41,769 nucleotides of DNA, from positions 1 through 41,769 of the forward strand of contig CALFWZ010000107.1 of NCBI GenBank assembly GCA_937928405.1, in the 5' to 3' direction. Shown piece by piece: positions 1 to 9,631 of the stretch (position 1 is its first letter; each line of letters opens with the position of its first letter). This DNA comes from an uncultured Saprospiraceae bacterium (GTDB lineage: Bacteria > Bacteroidota > Bacteroidia > Chitinophagales > Saprospiraceae). Under the pieces are notes generated by a model. That model was not told where the DNA came from, searched no databases, and was given only the letters and a program-made list of their open reading frames with translations. Made by a program: the position numbers and the translations under genes.

Positions 1-177
1 AGGCCACAATTCCCTACACAATATTTCAGATCAAAAATCTACAAAGTGTGAATCCCAACAATAATAGAATTTTACAAAAGAAAATTTACAAGTTAGTAGA
101 GTCCACGATCGCTCTACGCTCTCTGCGCCTCTGCGAGATAATAATTTTAAAAGAGACAACCACTAGGCCACAATTCC
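1..177. repeat. Spacer downstream of ychF with 20-bp direct repeat
   Basis: There is no convincing gene here. The 20-mer aggccacaattccctacaca occurs at 1-20 and again at 165-184, where it runs across the ychF stop codon. Similarity continues loosely beyond it (tatttcag against tatgcag). The sequence at about 110-137 (ctctgcgcctctgcgag) resembles the outer arm of the hairpin repeats near 1432 and 24250. The small plus-strand reading frame across this spacer runs into ychF antisense and is not believed. Confidence 0.6.
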
Positions 178-1275
178 CTACACATTATGCAGGAAATGCA
201 TCACATCGCCATCTTTTACTAAATATTCTTTCCCTTCCACATGAAGTTTCCCTGCCTCCTTAACGGCCTTTTCAGAACCAAATTCCACAAAGTGCGCATA
301 ATCAATTACTTCTGCTCGGATAAACCCTCTTTCAAAATCAGAGTGAATCACACCGGCTGCCCCAGGAGCTTTGGTGCCTTCTTCGATCGTCCAGGCACGA
401 ACCTCTTTTTCACCAGCGGTAAAGTAGGTAATCAGTTTTAGTAATTTATAACAAGAACGGATGACTTTGTTAACGCCTGGTTCGTTCAATCCCATATCTT
501 CTAGGAACTCGTTGCGTTCTTCCTTGGTTTCAAGTTCTGCAATATCTGCTTCAATTCCCGCACTAATCAGCAAAATTTCGGCACCTTCATTTTTTACTGC
601 TTCGGAAAATGCTTTGGTATGGTTATTCCCAGATTCAACGGAATCTTCATCTACATTACAAACATAGAGCACTGGCTTAGCCGTCAATAACATAAATTCT
701 TCTAGAAAAGCAGATTCGTCCTCTTCCAGTTCCATGGAACGAACAGGGGAGAGGGATTCTAAATGCGCAATGACTCGTTCTACTAACGCGACTTGTTTTA
801 ATATTTCTTTATCACCAGTCTTAGCGGCTTTTTTCAGTTTTTCCAGCCTTTTTTCAACCGTTTCTACATCTTTAAACGCCAATTCAGCATCGATAATTTC
901 TTTGTCTCGCACTGGATCAACCGATCCGTCTACATGGACCACGTTGGTATCTTCGAAGCAACGTACTACATGAACGATGGCATTAACTTCTCGGATATTG
1001 GCCAGAAACTGGTTACCCAATCCTTCGCCTTTACTAGCTCCTTTGATCAAACCAGCGATGTCGACAATCTCTATAGTCGTAGGCTGTACCTTTTGTGGTG
1101 TCACCAATTCTTCTAGTTTATTCAATCGATCGTCGGGTACCGTAATAATGCCCACGTTGGGATCTTTGGTTGCAAAAGGATAATTAGCAGCTAAGGCTTT
1201 CGCCGAAGTCAATGCATTAAATAAAGTAGATTTACCTACGTTTGGAAGCCCAACAATGCCGCATTTAAGTGCCAT
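178..1275 (-). CDS. ychF: Redox-regulated ATPase YchF (OLA1-type)
   Basis: This is a universally conserved TRAFAC-class P-loop ATPase of the Obg-related family that binds ribosomes and takes part in stress and translation control in the cytoplasm. Visible features are the Walker A GLPNVGKST at residues 9-17, a switch II region DIAGLIKGASKGEGLGNQFL, and CNVDE in place of the GTPase NKxD motif, which is the family's signature of ATP preference. A predicted helical arm lies at about 130-200 and a C-terminal TGS domain at about 280-365. The length of 365 aa is normal for the family. The start is the ATG directly before ALKCGIVGLPN, as in homologues. A possible promoter word lies 26-33 bp upstream. 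The gene is probably monocistronic. Confidence 0.97.
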   Translation of the reverse strand: MALKCGIVGLPNVGKSTLFNALTSAKALAANYPFATKDPNVGIITVPDDRLNKLEELVTPQKVQPTTIEIVDIAGLIKGASKGEGLGNQFLANIREVNAIVHVVRCFEDTNVVHVDGSVDPVRDKEIIDAELAFKDVETVEKRLEKLKKAAKTGDKEILKQVALVERVIAHLESLSPVRSMELEEDESAFLEEFMLLTAKPVLYVCNVDEDSVESGNNHTKAFSEAVKNEGAEILLISAGIEADIAELETKEERNEFLEDMGLNEPGVNKVIRSCYKLLKLITYFTAGEKEVRAWTIEEGTKAPGAAGVIHSDFERGFIRAEVIDYAHFVEFGSEKAVKEAGKLHVEGKEYLVKDGDVMHFLHNV

Positions 1276-1300
1276 GATTTTAGAATTTTATTTCAGCCCG

Positions 1301-1308
1301 CAAATATA
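1301..1308 (-). promoter_or_regulatory. Candidate Bacteroidota -7 element for ychF
   Basis: On the minus strand this reads TATATTTG, an exact match to the Bacteroidota -7 consensus TAnnTTTG, ending about 25 bp before the ychF ATG. No clean -33 TTTG is present; a TTC sits at about the right distance. The assignment rests on the motif alone. Confidence 0.4.
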
Positions 1309-1411
1309 CTTAAATTAAGAGAGTTTTGAACGTAATTTTCAAGCTAAGAGAAGAACCTTCTAAATTATTAATTTTGGTTTTTATTTATTGGATCGGAGTA
1401 CAGGACAAAAG

Positions 1412-1493
1412 TCCTAAAAAATCATTTTAGAGTCACAAAGTCACAAAGAAAAGAAGATTTTTTCGCAGAAAAAATCCTTAGTGACTTAGTGTC
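1412..1493. repeat. Dispersed hairpin repeat, copy 1
   Basis: A left arm gtcacaaagtcacaaag (1432-1448) pairs with cttagtgacttagtgtc (1477-1493) with few mismatches. An inner perfect 8-bp stem, gatttttt/aaaaaatc (1456-1463 and 1469-1476), encloses the loop cgcag. The leader tcctaaaaaatcatttta (1412-1429) and the left arm recur near 24230-24266, so this is a repeat family rather than a one-off terminator. Confidence 0.65.
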
Positions 1494-1630
1494 ATTTTTA
1501 ATTTCACCCTATACTTAGTTATCGGATAATAAACAAATAATTGATTTAGACCAATATGTTAGTTTTAAACATGCCCTTAACCAGTAGAAAATCTCTGCGA
1601 CTCTACAAGAAAATATTTTATATTAAATTC

Positions 1631-1702
1631 AACTATTCAACTATTCAACTATTCAACTATTCAACTATTCAACTATTCAACTATTCAACTATTCAACGAT
1701 TC
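1631..1702. repeat. 8-bp tandem array (aactattc)n
   Basis: Eight exact copies of aactattc run from 1631 to 1694 and are followed by a degenerate ninth copy, aacgattc (1695-1702). The array abuts the stop codon of the thioredoxin-family gene (1705-1707), so copy-number change would alter the 3' untranslated region and not the protein. Related gttgaat/cgttgat words occur at 22878-22911. Confidence 0.9.
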
Positions 1703-1704
1703 AA

Positions 1705-3171
1705 TCAACCCAAGTTATTCTTAAGCAAAGCCTCAATCTCTCCAGCAATCGTACCCTGTGAAGGACGATCTGCCTGAGCGTTCACAATATTACCTGCTTG
1801 ATCTATTAGAATAAAACGAGGAATTCCTTTGATTTTATAGTCTTTACAGATTTGACTATTACCCGCATTATCGGCCAGTAGTTGCGTTCCAGTCATATTC
1901 TTTTCTTTGACCATTTTCGCCCAAGCATCAGCGTTTTGATCGATAGAAATAGATACAAAAGCTACCGCCTTATCATGGAATTGCTCCTGTAATTTTTCCA
2001 AATGAGGAATCTCTACTTTGCAAGGACCGCACCAAGTAGCCCAGACATCGATATAGACTACTTTTCCCTTCAAGTCCTTCAATCCAACTTGCTTACCCTG
2101 GTTATCTGGATAGGAAAAACTGGGTGCTGGTAGACCTTTTTTCAAGTCTTTCCATGCTAGAAAAGCCTCGTCAATATCTGCTAAGTATCTTTGATTAGTA
2201 ACCTGTTGCTTAAAGCGTTGGTAGAGATCCTCAGAACCATTGATACCTTTTGTTCTCAGGTGTTGATTGAAAAAAGTATAAAGTAAAAAATTCTTAATTT
2301 TTGGAGCAGCGTGTTCCTTTTCCACAATTTCAAAAGCTCGTAAACTGGTTTGAATCTTTTTGCCGTTCATTAAATCTTCCTGAACTAGATTAGATATTTT
2401 TTGACCGACGTGGGCTATCAAATAATTGCGGTAAGCCTCAGAGACCATCAACTGGTCATTATTTAAATCTAACCCTTCAGAATAGGCCAATAAGGTGGGA
2501 CTAGGAGTATAAGCCTCTTCCTGATTATAAAAGGCATGATACAAACTATAATCATTGTATTGTTTTGCCCAATTGTATTGTAATTCAGTTTCCTCAAACA
2601 ATCTAAAATCTGCCGCTAGATCCTGATGTTCTTTTTTAAACTTTTCAAAAAATGCTTTTTCTTTTTCATAAGAATTATTCGTCTGTGCCATGAAGGCTTC
2701 TTCAGACAATGAGGCAGCTTTTCGTTTTTGTTCGTAGGTCAGCGGATCATTTTGTGATTTTAGAAAAAGATATTCTTGTGAGAGCGGATCAGTTCCTGAA
2801 AATTTGATCGTTGCTGCTATTTTCTGCGCATCAAAATTTAACATTACCTGATCGTTTGGTCGCAAAAACAAAGGAATTTTTTGCCCATTATAAACTAAAA
2901 AATAAATCCCTGGTTCGTCAATAAGGTGATTAATATTAAATTTTCCGTCTCTGATAACCCCGCTACGGTTGGTGTTTTTATGAGAAAGTTTTATGTTGGT
3001 ATTTCCAGCATTCTGAATAATACCAGATACACTTACTGGACTGCGTTTTTTTTCTACTTGGACCGTGGGTGGAGTTGTCTTAGTATTTTTTGGTTCAGAA
3101 TTTTTTTCAGATTGGCAGCTGAAGAAGGTCACGAGCCATAAATGGAGGAGAAGAATGGTTACTTTTTTCAT
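1705..3171 (-). CDS. TlpA-family thiol:disulfide lipoprotein (DUF4369-like N-terminus)
   Basis: This is probably a periplasm-facing, lipid-anchored thiol-disulfide oxidoreductase of the TlpA/ResA type common in Bacteroidota. A lipoprotein signal ends at Cys19 (VTFFSC). A beta-rich segment at about 45-125 resembles DUF4369 and a helical linker spans about 130-345. A thioredoxin-fold AhpC/TSA-Redoxin domain follows at 348-488 with the redox pair Cys381 and Cys384 in WCGPC and a later cis-Pro-type segment GIPRFILID. The length of 488 aa is usual for this two-domain architecture. The substrate is unknown; cytochrome c maturation or general disulfide reduction are the usual suggestions. It stands alone, with unusual repeats on both sides. 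Confidence 0.88.
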   Translation of the reverse strand: MKKVTILLLHLWLVTFFSCQSEKNSEPKNTKTTPPTVQVEKKRSPVSVSGIIQNAGNTNIKLSHKNTNRSGVIRDGKFNINHLIDEPGIYFLVYNGQKIPLFLRPNDQVMLNFDAQKIAATIKFSGTDPLSQEYLFLKSQNDPLTYEQKRKAASLSEEAFMAQTNNSYEKEKAFFEKFKKEHQDLAADFRLFEETELQYNWAKQYNDYSLYHAFYNQEEAYTPSPTLLAYSEGLDLNNDQLMVSEAYRNYLIAHVGQKISNLVQEDLMNGKKIQTSLRAFEIVEKEHAAPKIKNFLLYTFFNQHLRTKGINGSEDLYQRFKQQVTNQRYLADIDEAFLAWKDLKKGLPAPSFSYPDNQGKQVGLKDLKGKVVYIDVWATWCGPCKVEIPHLEKLQEQFHDKAVAFVSISIDQNADAWAKMVKEKNMTGTQLLADNAGNSQICKDYKIKGIPRFILIDQAGNIVNAQADRPSQGTIAGEIEALLKNNLG

Positions 3172-3182
3172 AGTTAATAATT

Positions 3183-3434
3183 TGTTTTATTGGGACTGTT
3201 CAATAAACTGTGTTAAAATAAATTTGAAAATTCAAAAACCTGTCCGACGGCAGGCGGGCAACCTCAACTTCAACCTCAATTCCCATAAGTGATTGCTTTA
3301 AATAAATTGATAATCAGTGTTTTAAATATTTTATTTACGTTAGCAGAAAAATTGAAGTTGTTTTTGAGGTTGAGATTGAAGTTGAAAAATACCGAATGGT
3401 GAACAGTCCTGTTTTATTATTCAATACACTGTGT
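3183..3434. repeat. Compound repeat block upstream of TlpA-like gene
   Basis: Imperfect direct repeats flank the block: tgttttatt...ttcaataaactgtgt at 3183-3213 and tgttttatta..ttcaatacactgtgt at 3410-3434. Inside lie a perfect 9-bp inverted pair ggactgttc (3193-3201) and gaacagtcc (3401-3409), a GC-rich hairpin-prone patch cctgtccgacggcagg (3239-3254), and loosely inverted caacctcaacttcaacctc / ttgaggttgagattgaag tracts (3260-3281 and 3350-3388). There is no ORF. It looks like a small non-coding insertion or decayed MITE. Confidence 0.5.
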
Positions 3435-3466
3435 ATTCAATTGGGGTTTGCAAGTCAATGCGTATT

Positions 3467-3949
3467 CTACGGCAATAAATCTGCTGTAAAGCTTAAAGGC
3501 AATAAATCTTTAATAGAGTTACAAACATAAATATCACCTGTTTCACCCTGCATGATTATTTTGATGTTTTCATCATAACGTTGCTCTACCTCAAAAATAG
3601 CTTGCCGACAACTACCACAAGGACTTACGGGACGATTGATGGGGATGTCTGTTTTTACCGTTACCGCCATCGAGACGACTGGAATTTTTGGATGACGACT
3701 GGCTGCTACAGAGAGCGCTGTTCGTTCGGCACATAAACCAGTGGGGTAGGCGGCATTCTCTTGATTACTACCATGTAGGTATTTACCATTGGCAAGTAGT
3801 ACGGCGGCTCCCACCGAAAAGCGAGAGTATGGAGCCCAAGCATCTTTAGTCGCCTTGTGCGCCATATTGAGCAATTTCTGATCGGCTGGATCTAATTCTT
3901 CGATATCATGGAAAACCTGAACGGTAGTTTTAATCGTTAGTTTCTTCAT
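3467..3949 (-). CDS. cdd: Cytidine deaminase
   Basis: This enzyme hydrolytically deaminates cytidine and deoxycytidine to uridine and deoxyuridine in pyrimidine salvage. The zinc site is complete: Cys73 with catalytic Glu75 in CAERTA, and Cys111 and Cys114 in PCGSC. The substrate-loop motif around NQENAAYP (62-69) is also present. At 160 aa it matches the homotetrameric zinc cytidine deaminases, with a slightly long N-terminus typical of Bacteroidota members. It stands alone and is divergently arranged with the saccharopine dehydrogenase-like gene across about 285 bp. Confidence 0.95.
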   Translation of the reverse strand: MKKLTIKTTVQVFHDIEELDPADQKLLNMAHKATKDAWAPYSRFSVGAAVLLANGKYLHGSNQENAAYPTGLCAERTALSVAASRHPKIPVVSMAVTVKTDIPINRPVSPCGSCRQAIFEVEQRYDENIKIIMQGETGDIYVCNSIKDLLPLSFTADLLP

Positions 3950-4234
3950 TTTTTGTGTTCTCTTTTAAAATAGAAAGGATTTTGATGATAGACTTATTGC
4001 TAACCAAATAAGTATATAGTTTCTTTTGTCTTCGTACTTACTCACTAGATCAGTTTAACGAATCCTCTCCTGCATTGATTCGTAATATATAATATTTGTC
4101 AGACATTCGTTGAATCTTATAGTGGATTCGAAAAAAAAGGTGTCAATTTATGACTTTTCTGATCTTATTTTAAACTGCTTCTTTCGGAAAAAAGTATTAA
4201 TTTACCGTCTTATTTTTCAGCTAAAAACTAACTA

Positions 4235-5584
4235 GTGAAGAAATTGAACCACATCCTAATTATTGGAGCAGGGCGCTCTGCTACCGACTTGATTGACTAT
4301 GTTTTAAAAAAAGCAAAAGAGCATAGTTGGTCCGTCACAGTGGCCGATGCAGATCCCGATTTGGCCTCCAAAAAGATAAGAAATCATCCTAATGGCCGTG
4401 CTGCGTGGTTGGATGTTACCAAAAACAATGATCGGCATGATTTAATCGATCGGGCAGATTTGGTAGTTTCCTTGCTGCCTGCTCACCTGCACATCGAAGT
4501 GGCTCACGACTGTATCCGTTTAAAAAAGCACTTAATCACCGCATCGTATGTTTCTAAGGAGATGTATAGTTTAGGAGATGAAGCACGCAATCGAGAACTG
4601 ATCTTTATGGGTGAAATGGGACTTGATCCAGGTATAGATCATATGTCAGCCATGGAAAAAATCAATGAAATCAAGGAAATGGGCGGAGAGTTGGTTAGTT
4701 TCAAATCTTATACGGGCGGATTGATTGCTCCTGAAAATGATACCAACCCATGGAATTATAAATTTACTTGGAATCCTCGTAATGTAGTCTTAGCAGGACA
4801 AGGAACCGCACAGTATCTTGAGGATGAAAAATATAAATACATTCCATACAATCGTCTTTTTCAGAATTATTGGAAGGTGGATATTGAAGGTATGGGGCCC
4901 TACGAAATGTATGCAAATAGAGATTCCCTCCTGTATAGAAAAACTTATGGATTAGATAAAATTCCTACCCTCATTCGAGGTACCTTGCGCAATGTTGGTT
5001 TTTGTGATGCTTGGAATGCTTTGATCAAAATTGGATTAACGGATAGTTCTTTTCCTATTCTTGAATCAAAAAATTTAAGCTATCTTGGTTTAATGGAAGC
5101 CTATCTTGGGTCCGCTCCTCGATCTGGGAGTGTCAAAGAAGGGATTGCTGATTTCTTAGGAGAAGAACCCGATTCTGAAGTAATGAAAAAGCTAGAATGG
5201 CTTGGACTTTTTAGAAAAAAAAGAATCAAACTCGAACGTGCTACTCCCGCCTTGATTCTAGAAAGATTATTATTAAAAAAATGGAAGCTTTCTCCCGGAG
5301 ACAAAGACATGATTATCATGCAGCATGAGTTTGAATACAAATTGAAAGGTCAAAATAAAAAATTGATTTCTACCTTAGTAATGAAAGGAGAGGATGAAAC
5401 GCATACCGCTATGTCCCGCCTAGTCGGTGTCCCATTAGGAATTTTTGTCAAAGAAGTAATGCTTGGAAATATCACACAGACTGGTGTAAACATTCCGGTA
5501 ATGAAGCAAGTTTACAAACCTGTGCTAGAAGAATTGAAAGAATATGGCGTTGAATTTCGAGAACGTATAATTGATCTAGATTGA
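4235..5584 (+). CDS. Saccharopine dehydrogenase-like oxidoreductase
   Basis: This is a cytoplasmic NAD(P)-dependent enzyme of the saccharopine dehydrogenase family (Sacchrp_dh_NADP plus C-terminal domain). The Rossmann fold begins at once with IIGAGRSATDLIDYV (residues 9-23), followed by GEMGLDPGIDHMSA and TYGLDKIPTLIRGTLRN segments typical of the C-terminal domain; 449 aa is normal. The start is a GTG: an in-frame TAA lies two codons upstream (4229-4231) and the dinucleotide fold begins within ten residues, so no other start fits. Family members can act in lysine metabolism via saccharopine or in polyamine (carboxynorspermidine-like) synthesis; the sequence alone does not decide. It is probably transcribed by itself. 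Confidence 0.85.
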   Translation: MKKLNHILIIGAGRSATDLIDYVLKKAKEHSWSVTVADADPDLASKKIRNHPNGRAAWLDVTKNNDRHDLIDRADLVVSLLPAHLHIEVAHDCIRLKKHLITASYVSKEMYSLGDEARNRELIFMGEMGLDPGIDHMSAMEKINEIKEMGGELVSFKSYTGGLIAPENDTNPWNYKFTWNPRNVVLAGQGTAQYLEDEKYKYIPYNRLFQNYWKVDIEGMGPYEMYANRDSLLYRKTYGLDKIPTLIRGTLRNVGFCDAWNALIKIGLTDSSFPILESKNLSYLGLMEAYLGSAPRSGSVKEGIADFLGEEPDSEVMKKLEWLGLFRKKRIKLERATPALILERLLLKKWKLSPGDKDMIIMQHEFEYKLKGQNKKLISTLVMKGEDETHTAMSRLVGVPLGIFVKEVMLGNITQTGVNIPVMKQVYKPVLEELKEYGVEFRERIIDLD

Positions 5585-5679
5585 TTTTTCCTCAAATTAT
5601 TTTTTATTTTAGCATTTTAGAACTTTACGATTCAAAACATTACCAATTCTTTCTTTCTACCAAATTTAATCACCTTTAA

Positions 5680-7164
<1,485 letters not shown>

Positions 7165-7217
7165 GATGATAAAATTAAAGACAGCGTAATTATTCATTGT
7201 TTTTTTAACAAAAAAAA

Positions 7218-8246
7218 ATGCTAAAAACAGTAACGGTCAGAGAATGGTTGGAGGAAAAAGACAAGGATCGAAAGTTGCTGGATGTTCGGACGCCCGCTGA
7301 ATTTGAAAAAGGACATATCCCGGGAGCGATCTCTTTTCCATTATTTTCTGACGAAGAAAGAGTAAAAGTTGGAACCTTGTACAAGCAGGTTAGCCCGGAG
7401 TCTGCACTCTTACGAGGACTGGATTTTGTTGGCCCTAAAATGTCAGGTTTTATTAAATTGGCCCACAAAATTGCTCCTGAAAAAAAAGTTTGTTTACATT
7501 GTTGGCGAGGCGGCAAACGCAGTGGAAGTCTCAGTTGGCTATTATCTTTAGCCGGTTTTGATGTGCAAGTAATCGAAGGTGGGTACAAGGCTTATCGTCA
7601 AAATTTCCGACAAGATATAGCAGAAAAATCTTATCAATTTTATATGTTAGGAGGACGGACTGGTTGTGGTAAAACGGCTATCTTACATGCCATCGCCCAA
7701 CAAGAACAAATCATTGATCTTGAAGGATTAGCAAATCATAAAGGTTCCGCATTTGGTGCTTTAGGAGAGCCACCTCAACCTACTGTCGAGCAATTTGAAA
7801 ACAATCTTTTTAAAGAGCTAAAAAATCAAAATCTTTCCAAGCGAATCTGGCTCGAAAACGAATCTAAAAGTATTGGTCGGGTCTTTATTCCGCAAGAATT
7901 CTGGGCTAAAATGAAGGCCGCACCACTCATCAATGTGGAGCGAAGTTTCGATGAACGGGTTCAGATTTTAGTAGAGGTGTATGCAGGCTATGATATCGTG
8001 GGCTTAAAAGCATCTTTTAATAATATTACAAAAAGACTTGGCGGGCAACATGTTAAAACTGCCTTGGAAGCACTGGATAAGGAAGACTTTTCGACCGCAG
8101 CCGCCATCGCTCTACGATATTATGACAAGGCCTACCAGTATATGTTAGACAATAATCCAAGCCCTGATATTTTGATATTAGATGTAGAAGGATTAAGCGC
8201 GGCGGAGGCAGCAAATAAAGTTTTGGATGCGGCAAACAATAATTAA
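7218..8246 (+). CDS. mnmH: tRNA 2-selenouridine synthase
   Basis: MnmH (SelU/YbbB) converts 2-thiouridine to 2-selenouridine at the wobble position of certain tRNAs, via a geranylated intermediate, using selenophosphate. An N-terminal rhodanese domain (about 5-130) has the catalytic Cys95 in HCWRGGKRS. A P-loop domain follows with Walker A GGRTGCGKT (145-153) and the family motif LEGLANHKGSAFG (about 172-184). The length of 342 aa is typical. selD follows after about 110 bp, which supports the function directly. It starts at the ATG before LKTVTVREWL, the beginning of the rhodanese domain. Confidence 0.95.
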   Translation: MLKTVTVREWLEEKDKDRKLLDVRTPAEFEKGHIPGAISFPLFSDEERVKVGTLYKQVSPESALLRGLDFVGPKMSGFIKLAHKIAPEKKVCLHCWRGGKRSGSLSWLLSLAGFDVQVIEGGYKAYRQNFRQDIAEKSYQFYMLGGRTGCGKTAILHAIAQQEQIIDLEGLANHKGSAFGALGEPPQPTVEQFENNLFKELKNQNLSKRIWLENESKSIGRVFIPQEFWAKMKAAPLINVERSFDERVQILVEVYAGYDIVGLKASFNNITKRLGGQHVKTALEALDKEDFSTAAAIALRYYDKAYQYMLDNNPSPDILILDVEGLSAAEAANKVLDAANNN

Positions 8247-8354
8247 TCTTTGAAGTATTGTTTGCATAAATTTATTAAGTTTTTAAACAATTTCTATTGG
8301 AGCATGCGCTTCAGCCAAACAACTGTATAAGATGATTTTCCTAAAAAATAAATA

Positions 8355-9410
8355 ATGACTAACGAAACAGAAATAAAAAAATACAAACTAACTGAATACT
8401 CCCACGGTGCTGGATGTGGTTGTAAAATTGCACCAAAAGTACTGGATGAGATACTAAAAACAGAAGGTATAAAACAAAGCTTTCCTAATCTTTTAGTGGG
8501 AAATCACGAACGAGATGATGCGGCAGTATTTGACCTTGGAGATGGAACAGCGGTGGTCAGTACTACCGACTTCTTTATGCCCATTGTAGATGATGCACAC
8601 GACTTTGGACGGATTGCCTCTGTTAATGCCATCAGTGATATTTATGCGATGGGCGGAACGCCACTGGTGGCAATTGCCATTTTAGGATGGCCAATCGATC
8701 AACTACCGGCCTCGGTTGCCAATCGAGTGATTGAGGGAAGTCGGGCGGCTTGTGCAGAGGCTGGTATCGCATTAGCAGGTGGTCATAGTATTGATAGTCC
8801 AGAACCGATTTTTGGTTTGGCAGTCACGGGGAAAGTGGCGATCAACAACTTAAAAAAGAATGGCGGAGCCACCACCTCTTGTCAATTATTTTTGACCAAA
8901 GGACTTGGCGTGGGGATTCTATCAACGGCTCAGAAAAAGAAAATTTTATTGCCAGAACACGCTACGATGGGAAGAGACAGTATGGTGAAGTTAAATAAAA
9001 TAGGTGAAGTGTTTGCAAAAATGCCCGCTGTGAAAGCGATGACAGATGTAACGGGCTTTGGGTTGATGGGCCATCTGACGGAGATGTGTGCGGCGAGCAA
9101 TTTGACGGCTGTAGTTGATTTTAGTAAGGTGCCTTACCTAGATCGAAAGGTGATCGATTATTATATTGACAAAGGAAGCATGCCTGGAGGCACCAAAAGA
9201 AATTTTGAAAGCTACGGGCATAAATTGGCCCCCTTATCAGATTATCAACGGAGTATTCTTTGTGATCCCCAAACGAGTGGGGGATTACTCGTGGCAGTAG
9301 AAAAAGCAGGCGTCAAAGATTTTTTAGATACTGCCCAGGAACATGGTTTTGACTTAGAAGCTATTGGGAGTTTTGAATCACAAGGACCGCATTTGGTTAG
9401 CGTAGTTTAA
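8355..9410 (+). CDS. selD: Selenide, water dikinase (selenophosphate synthetase)
   Basis: SelD makes selenophosphate from selenide and ATP. The N-terminal block SHGAGCGCK carries the catalytic residue as Cys21 with Lys24; it is a plain cysteine codon (tgt), not selenocysteine. Other motifs are [52 protein letters not shown] and [10 protein letters not shown], all of the PurM/AIR synthase superfamily. At 351 aa it is very similar in layout to E. coli SelD. Next to mnmH, with no selA, selB or tRNA-Sec in the window, its selenophosphate is most simply used for tRNA selenouridine. Confidence 0.97.
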   Translation: MTNETEIKKYKLTEYSHGAGCGCKIAPKVLDEILKTEGIKQSFPNLLVGNHERDDAAVFDLGDGTAVVSTTDFFMPIVDDAHDFGRIASVNAISDIYAMGGTPLVAIAILGWPIDQLPASVANRVIEGSRAACAEAGIALAGGHSIDSPEPIFGLAVTGKVAINNLKKNGGATTSCQLFLTKGLGVGILSTAQKKKILLPEHATMGRDSMVKLNKIGEVFAKMPAVKAMTDVTGFGLMGHLTEMCAASNLTAVVDFSKVPYLDRKVIDYYIDKGSMPGGTKRNFESYGHKLAPLSDYQRSILCDPQTSGGLLVAVEKAGVKDFLDTAQEHGFDLEAIGSFESQGPHLVSVV

Positions 9411-9478
9411 AATAAAGTCTAATGAGAATTCTCTATTTAGTAACGGCCAATTAATAAGTTCCTGAATTGTGATTGATA

Positions 9479-9558
9479 TTTTTATAATCAGATGAGGCAT
9501 TTTTTGAGAGAATCCTCTTTGGCTTGTCAAGAAAAATAACGATTTCTGATTATAAAAA
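9479..9558. repeat. 14-bp inverted repeat between selD and DASS gene
   Basis: The word tttttataatcaga (9479-9492) and its exact reverse complement tctgattataaaaa (9545-9558) enclose about 52 bp with minor internal pairing (gagg/cctc). It lies 69 bp after selD and 74 bp before the symporter. It may be a transcription terminator or a leader structure; neither is proven. Confidence 0.5.
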
Positions 9559-9631
9559 GATCAGAGAAAAATCGGGATTTTATTATTTGAGCGTTACTTA
9601 ATCAGGTTTACTCGACTTTTAAACATTTTAC

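Larger units (their letters stand above)
1276..1704. other. Repeat-bearing intergenic region, no gene
   Basis: This spacer separates ychF from the thioredoxin-family gene, both on the minus strand. It holds the ychF promoter word, a long hairpin repeat (1412-1493), a short tctctgcgactctac word near 1593, and an 8-bp tandem array (1631-1702). A plus-strand frame at 1556-1777 only translates the tandem array (repeating NYSTIQLF) and is not considered coding. Confidence 0.7.

Noticed and set aside
48..263. Small plus-strand reading frame at the left edge
   Set aside because: It runs antisense into the end of ychF and over a repeat; no homology is recognised.
1631..1702. Possible CRISPR array
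   Set aside because: The repeats are 8 bp with no spacers and no cas genes, so this is a simple tandem repeat.
1556..1777. Plus-strand frame with repeating NYSTIQLF peptide
   Set aside because: The repeats come from translating the 8-bp tandem DNA array; the frame then runs antisense into the TlpA-like gene.
8355..9410. Selenoprotein form of SelD
   Set aside because: The catalytic residue Cys21 is encoded by tgt; there is no in-frame UGA.
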